From: Alcaligenaceae bacterium | GTDB lineage: Bacteria > Pseudomonadota > Gammaproteobacteria > Burkholderiales > Burkholderiaceae_B | Length of the DNA: 14,559 nucleotides | Assembly (NCBI GenBank): GCA_029265335.1 | Contig: JAJUJN010000018.1 | Span: forward strand, 1-14,559 | Direction: 5' to 3' | Shown here: one piece after another, positions 7,194 to 14,559 of the stretch | How positions within the stretch are numbered: position 1 is the first letter of the stretch | Layout of the letters: each line of letters begins with the position of its first letter | Position numbers and translations under genes: made by a program | The notes under the pieces: model-generated | Told to the model about the DNA's origin: nothing | The model's database searches: none | The model's input: only the letters and a program-made list of their open reading frames with translations

Positions 7194-7937
7194 CGAGATG
7201 ACACCAGGCGGAAAGGATCTGCTGCACGGCGTCCATGGCCACTGGCCCTTCGCGACTCAACTGCTCAAACGACAGGCCGTGCTTGCTGTCGCCCAGACCG
7301 GGCGCATGGTTGGTGACCACGCAGAGCGCCGCATACTCCAAGCCCAGCTCGCGCGCCAGCGCCGCCTCGGGCATGCCGGTGTTGCCCACCAGATCGCAGC
7401 CATCGCGCTGCATGCGGCGGGTTTCGGCCGCGGTCTCGAAACGCGGACCCTGCGTGCAGCCATAGGTGGCACCGTCGATCACCTTCACACCCGCGTGGCT
7501 GGCCGCGCTCAGCAGCTCTTCGCGCAGACTGGTGGTGTAAGGGAGGGTCAAATCCACCTGCACCACCTCGCCCTTGCCACTTTCTCTTTCTACATAGGTG
7601 CTGTCGCGGCCCCAGGTGTAATCGATGATTTGGTCGGGCACCACCACCGAGCCCGGCGTGCAGTCGTCGCGTATGCCGCCGGTGGCCGAGACCGCGATGA
7701 TCTTGCGCACGCCGATGTCGAACAGCGCCCAGAGATTGGCCCGGTAATTGATGAGATGCGCCGCGATCGCGTGACCATAGCCGTGTCGCGGCAAAAAAGC
7801 GATCTCGTCGCAGTCGCCGATGCGACCAAAAGTGATGGCGCCCGACGGCAAGCCGTAGGGGGTGCTCATGGCCTGACGGCGGGTGGTGGTCAGACCCGAC
7901 ATACGGTAAAAACCCGTGCCCCCCAAAATCCCACGCA

Positions 7938-7938
<1 letters not shown>
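7189..7938 (-). CDS. Purine nucleoside phosphorylase family, probably S-methyl-5'-thioinosine phosphorylase
   Basis: The 249-residue product is a trimeric-type (PNP/MTAP family) phosphorylase that would cleave methylthioinosine with phosphate, feeding hypoxanthine to purine salvage and methylthioribose-1-phosphate onward. The phosphate loop GGTGF is at 6-10. FLPRHGYGH followed by HLINYRAN gives phosphate/ribose contacts, and CTQGPRFETAAE is the conserved base-site segment. The purine-site stretch reads VVTNHAPG (207-214). Where adenosine-type MTAPs have TDYD, this protein has TNHA (Asn210, Ala212), as in the thioinosine enzyme described from Pseudomonas aeruginosa. That favours 6-oxopurines. 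Asn186 occupies a site usually Met in the family. ATG at 7938 has AGGAG at 7-base spacing, and TAATG shares one base with the ligA stop, so it is translationally coupled. Guanosine or inosine phosphorylase activity remains possible; such genes are sometimes labelled mtnP. Confidence 0.85.
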
Positions 7939-11098
<3,160 letters not shown>

Positions 11099-11115
11099 GG
11101 TTCTTCCCTTGTGCC

Positions 11116-14100
11116 TCAGGCGGCTTCGGCCGTCATGCGTACCGCCACGTCGATATCCACCGCCACGATACGCGAGACGCCCTGCTCTTGCATGGTGACA
11201 CCTATGAGCTGGTGGGCCATCTCCATGGCAATTTTGTTGTGTGAAATAAAGAGAAACTGGGTTTGTTCGCTCATGCTGCGCACCAAGTTGGCATAACGCT
11301 CGGTATTGGCATCATCCAGCGGCGCATCGACCTCGTCGAGCAAGCAGAATGGTGCCGGATTCAGCTTGAACAAGGCAAATACCAAGGCGGTGGCGGTGAG
11401 CGCTTTTTCGCCGCCCGACAGCAGGTGGATGGTGCTGTTGCGCTTGCCCGGCGGCTGCGCCATCACCTGCACACCGGCGTCGAGAATCTCTTCACCCGTC
11501 ATCACCAAGCGCGCTTCGCCGCCACCGAAGAGCTGCGGGAACAATTCGCCGAAGTGGCCGTTGACGGCGTCGAAGGTGTCTTGCAGGAGCTGTCGAGTTT
11601 CACGGTCGATCTTGCGGATGGCGTCTTCGAGCGTATCGATGGCGGTGAGCAAGTCTTGCTGCTGAGCCGCCAAAAAGCCCTGCCGCTCCCGCGCGCTTTT
11701 GAGTTCCTCGAGGGCCGCGAGGTTGACCGCGCCGAGGGAATTCACCTCGCGCGTGATGCGCTGCACCTCGGCTTGCAACCAGCTGGCCCGGCGTTGAGCT
11801 TCGGGCAGGGTATCGAGCCAGGCCTGCAAGGCCACCACATCCACCTGGTTATCCTGCAACTGCTGGCCGTATTGCTCTTGCGCGAGTCGCGCTGCCTGTT
11901 CCTCGAGCTGAAGTTCGGTGATGCGGGCGCGCTGCGGCTCCAGCGATTGCTCCACTCGCAAGCGCTGTTCATCAGCGCTGCGCAAACGGGCCTGTAGGTC
12001 GTCGAGTTCGGTGCGCGCACGCGCCAGCGCGGCTTCGCTGGCCGCGCGCTCGGCCAGCGCGTGCTGCAGGCCGGCCTGAGCCGCCGCGTCGTCGAGGCCC
12101 TGCAACTCGTGCCGCACAGCCGTCAGGGCCTCGGCATCGATATCGGCTTGCGCGCCGGCCCGGTCGGCCAGGCGCTGGAGCTCGGCAATGCGAGCGGCCG
12201 CGGCGCGCTCGGCAAAGCCAGCCTCCTGGGCCGCACGTTCGGCATCGCGCACCCGCTCCCGCGCCCGATGGGTGTCGGCGTCGAGGATGTCGAGCTGGCG
12301 TTCGGTTTCGGCTTGCCGCTCCTGAGCCTCGGCCAGTTCCAGATCGAGGGTTTCGAAGCGCGCCTCGGCCTCTTCACGTTGCGCCAGACGTTCGGCTTGT
12401 TGTTCGGCCAGGTCGGCCAGTTCATCTTGCAAGCGCTGGGCTTCGGCGGAGGAACGCTCGAGTTGCTGCTGCACGCGCTCTTGCTCAAGCTGCAAGCCAT
12501 GCTGATGGCGGGTGAGTTCGGCCACGCGGTGTCGCGCAGCGGGCAAGGCCTGGGCTTCCTGCTCGTATTGCGCGGCGGCGCGGCTGGCGGCTTGACGGGC
12601 TTCGTCGGCCAGCAGCTGGGCGGCTTTGAGTTCGCGCTGCAAATTGAGGATTTCTTGCTGGCGCGCCAGCATGCCCGATTGTTCGGAATCGGCGGCATGA
12701 AAGCGCACACCGTAACGATCCACCACATGCCCCTCGGGCACCACGAAACAGTCGCCGGCGGCGAGGTCGGCGCGAGCGGCCAGAGCGGCTTGCAGAGAGT
12801 CGCGCACATAGACGCCATCGAGCCAGCCGGCCAAGAGCGTGCGCAAGCTGGGATCGTGCAGTTGCAACAAGCTGGTGAGTCGCTGCCAACCCGCAGGCGC
12901 CGGCGCCGAAGCGGGCGCCGGTTGAGGCATTTCGTAGAACGCCAGACGCGACGGCGGCGGCTGGTCGAGATACTCGTGCGCGCTGCCCAGGTCGCTCGCT
13001 TCGATCGCCGCCAGGCGCTCGCGCAAAATGGCCTCGAGGGCGGCTTCCCAACCCGGGGCGATCTGCAGACGCTGCCATAAGCGCGTCTGCGCCCCCAGGT
13101 GGTGCTCGGCGAGCCACGGCTGGAGCTCGCCCTGCTGCTGCACATCGTTTTGCAGCTGAGTGAGTGCGGCCAGGCGGGCTTCGATGGCCGCGACCTTGGC
13201 AGATTCTGCCTGCGCCGTTTGCTCACACCCTCGGCGCAAGGCATCGGCTTCGGGTAGACGAGCTTCGAGTTGATGCAATTGCTGCTCGGCCTCGCGTTGC
13301 TGGGCTTCGATCTGGCTGAGTTCGCCGTTGAGTTGTTGCAGGCGCTGAGGATCAGGCGCCACAATTTCATTGAGCTGCTGCTGCAAGCGCGCCCGGCGCT
13401 GCTCGATCTGCTGCAGTTGTCGGTCGGCTTCGCCGCGCGCCTGCACACCGAGGGCAATCGCCTGCTCTACCCGGGCCACCTCACCCCGCAAGGCCGCCAG
13501 CAGGTTCTGAACTTCACGCAGCTGCTGTTCGAGCGGCGGCAAGGCGTCTTGTGCGGCTTCCCATTGCAGCTGCGCGGTTTCGGCGCGGGCCGCCGCTTCT
13601 TCCTGGGCTAGTTCGGCCTCGATTCGCGCCTCGTCGCTTTCGGTGCGCTCGGCGCGCACTCGTTCGAGGCGCTCGAGCAACTGAGCTTCCTGGGCCTGCA
13701 GGCGGCGGGCGTTGTCGACCACGTGCCGGATTTCGGCCTCGAGGCGACTCACTTCAGCATTGGTGGCATAAAGCGCCCCCTGAGCGGCGTGCACGGCATC
13801 GCTGGCTTCGTAATGAGCCTGCCGCAATGCGGTGAGCGAAGCTTCTTCGCGCCGCAGCTCTGCAGTAGCCGCTTCCAGCGAGTTCTGCGCCTGTTCGGTC
13901 GCCAGCGCCGCTTTGTCGCGATTGACGTCGGCCTCGCGCTTTTTGAGCAGCCACAAGGCCTGTTGGCTCTGCTGCGCGCGCTCCTGCAGCTCGTGGTAAC
14001 GCGCGGCCACCTCGGCCTGAGCTTCTAGCCGTTCGAGCTGATCGGTGAGTTCGCGCAGAATGTCTTCGACCCGCAGCAGGTTTTCGCGGGTGTCTTCGAG

Positions 14101-14559
14101 TCGGTTGGCCGTTTCGCGGCGGCGCTCTTTGTAGCGCGACACACCGGCGGCTTCTTCCAGAAATACGCGCAACTCTTCGGGCCGGGCCTCGATGATGCGT
14201 GAAATCATGCCCTGGCCAATAATGGCGTAGCCGCGGGTGCCAAGGCCTGTGCCCAGGAAAATATCGTGGATGTCGCGCCGTCGCACGAGCTGATTGTTGA
14301 TGTAATAGCTGCTGTTGCCGTCGCGGGTGAGCACGCGCCGTACCGAGATTTCGGCATATTGACCCCACTGCCCCGATGCACGACCGGCTTCGTTGTCGAA
14401 CACCAGCTCCACCGACGCCCGTGCCGCCGGTTTGCGGTGCACGGAACCGTTGAAGATGACGTCTTGCATGGACTCGCCGCGCAATTCGGAAGCGCGCGAC
14501 TCCCCCAGCACCCAACGAACGGCGTCGATGATGTTCGATTTGCCGCAGCCGTTCGGGCC
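11116..14559 (-). CDS. smc: Chromosome segregation/condensation ATPase SMC (N-terminal tip missing)
   Basis: SMC dimers with ScpA and ScpB extrude and organise DNA loops for chromosome segregation. In the window 1147 residues are present; about 30 N-terminal residues lie beyond the right edge. The visible protein opens exactly at Walker A, GPNGCGKSN (14559-14533). IIGQGMISRIIEARPEELR is the conserved N-head segment after it. A first coiled-coil arm (about 13150-14150) leads to the hinge (about 12650-13140), which contains WLAEHHLG, CFVVPEGHVVDRYGVRF and SEQSGMLARQQEI. The return arm is rich in Glu, Gln, Ala and Arg. The C-head has the ABC signature LSGGEKAL (near 11400-11423) and Walker B FCLLDEVDAPLD (near 11315-11350). 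A start at the GTG at 14511 would delete Walker A and is wrong. It heads the smc-zipA-ligA-phosphorylase run. Confidence 0.97.
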   Translation of the reverse strand, partial: GPNGCGKSNIIDAVRWVLGESRASELRGESMQDVIFNGSVHRKPAARASVELVFDNEAGRASGQWGQYAEISVRRVLTRDGNSSYYINNQLVRRRDIHDIFLGTGLGTRGYAIIGQGMISRIIEARPEELRVFLEEAAGVSRYKERRRETANRLEDTRENLLRVEDILRELTDQLERLEAQAEVAARYHELQERAQQSQQALWLLKKREADVNRDKAALATEQAQNSLEAATAELRREEASLTALRQAHYEASDAVHAAQGALYATNAEVSRLEAEIRHVVDNARRLQAQEAQLLERLERVRAERTESDEARIEAELAQEEAAARAETAQLQWEAAQDALPPLEQQLREVQNLLAALRGEVARVEQAIALGVQARGEADRQLQQIEQRRARLQQQLNEIVAPDPQRLQQLNGELSQIEAQQREAEQQLHQLEARLPEADALRRGCEQTAQAESAKVAAIEARLAALTQLQNDVQQQGELQPWLAEHHLGAQTRLWQRLQIAPGWEAALEAILRERLAAIEASDLGSAHEYLDQPPPSRLAFYEMPQPAPASAPAPAGWQRLTSLLQLHDPSLRTLLAGWLDGVYVRDSLQAALAARADLAAGDCFVVPEGHVVDRYGVRFHAADSEQSGMLARQQEILNLQRELKAAQLLADEARQAASRAAAQYEQEAQALPAARHRVAELTRHQHGLQLEQERVQQQLERSSAEAQRLQDELADLAEQQAERLAQREEAEARFETLDLELAEAQERQAETERQLDILDADTHRARERVRDAERAAQEAGFAERAAAARIAELQRLADRAGAQADIDAEALTAVRHELQGLDDAAAQAGLQHALAERAASEAALARARTELDDLQARLRSADEQRLRVEQSLEPQRARITELQLEEQAARLAQEQYGQQLQDNQVDVVALQAWLDTLPEAQRRASWLQAEVQRITREVNSLGAVNLAALEELKSARERQGFLAAQQQDLLTAIDTLEDAIRKIDRETRQLLQDTFDAVNGHFGELFPQLFGGGEARLVMTGEEILDAGVQVMAQPPGKRNSTIHLLSGGEKALTATALVFALFKLNPAPFCLLDEVDAPLDDANTERYANLVRSMSEQTQFLFISHNKIAMEMAHQLIGVTMQEQGVSRIVAVDIDVAVRMTAEAA

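Noticed and set aside
12061..13457. Long open frames on both strands (339 and 444 codons) inside smc
   Set aside because: The coiled-coil coding sequence is repetitive and GC-rich, so alternative frames stay open. Both are low-complexity and lie entirely within SMC.
14509..14511. GTG at 14511 as the smc start
   Set aside because: The frame stays open to the window edge, and the 16 codons upstream encode Walker A and its helix, which SMC cannot lack.

Overview
This window is an ordinary, tightly packed housekeeping segment of a GC-rich Gram-negative genome. I see no mobile element, CRISPR array, RNA gene or foreign island. Protein sequence and gene order suggest a betaproteobacterium, probably Burkholderiales and perhaps Alcaligenaceae. 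The lineage call rests on recognised protein features (ZipA between SMC and LigA, the hinge style of SMC, a thioinosine-type phosphorylase, full-length GlnD) and not on any marker search.

Region 1 (1-3517, minus strand) is the translation and envelope cluster rpsB - tsf - pyrH - frr - uppS. It encodes ribosomal protein S2, elongation factor Ts, UMP kinase, ribosome recycling factor and the 5' part of undecaprenyl diphosphate synthase, which runs off the left edge. A strong hairpin with T-runs on both sides sits between rpsB and tsf. A second perfect hairpin lies just upstream of the tsf ribosome binding site.

Region 2 (3518-7093, plus strand) is map - glnD, diverging from rpsB across a 125-base gap with an exact TATAAT box. 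It encodes methionine aminopeptidase and the bifunctional PII uridylyltransferase / uridylyl-removing enzyme. The same map/rpsB divergence with glnD nearby is known from E. coli.

Region 3 (7094-7188) is the short convergent gap between glnD and the next block. It carries three degenerate 25-base tandem units and a long inverted repeat that reaches the stop codon of the neighbouring gene.

Region 4 (7189-14559, minus strand) is smc - zipA - ligA - purine (methylthioinosine) phosphorylase. smc is cut by the right edge at its Walker A motif. The last three genes overlap by 1-2 bases, and ligA starts at a TTG inside the zipA stop, which suggests one translationally coupled operon. It joins chromosome organisation, divisome anchoring, DNA nick sealing and purine/methionine salvage. 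The most notable protein observation is that the ZipA-like protein seems to carry two tandem lobes of the FtsZ-binding fold. No clearly new biological system is present.
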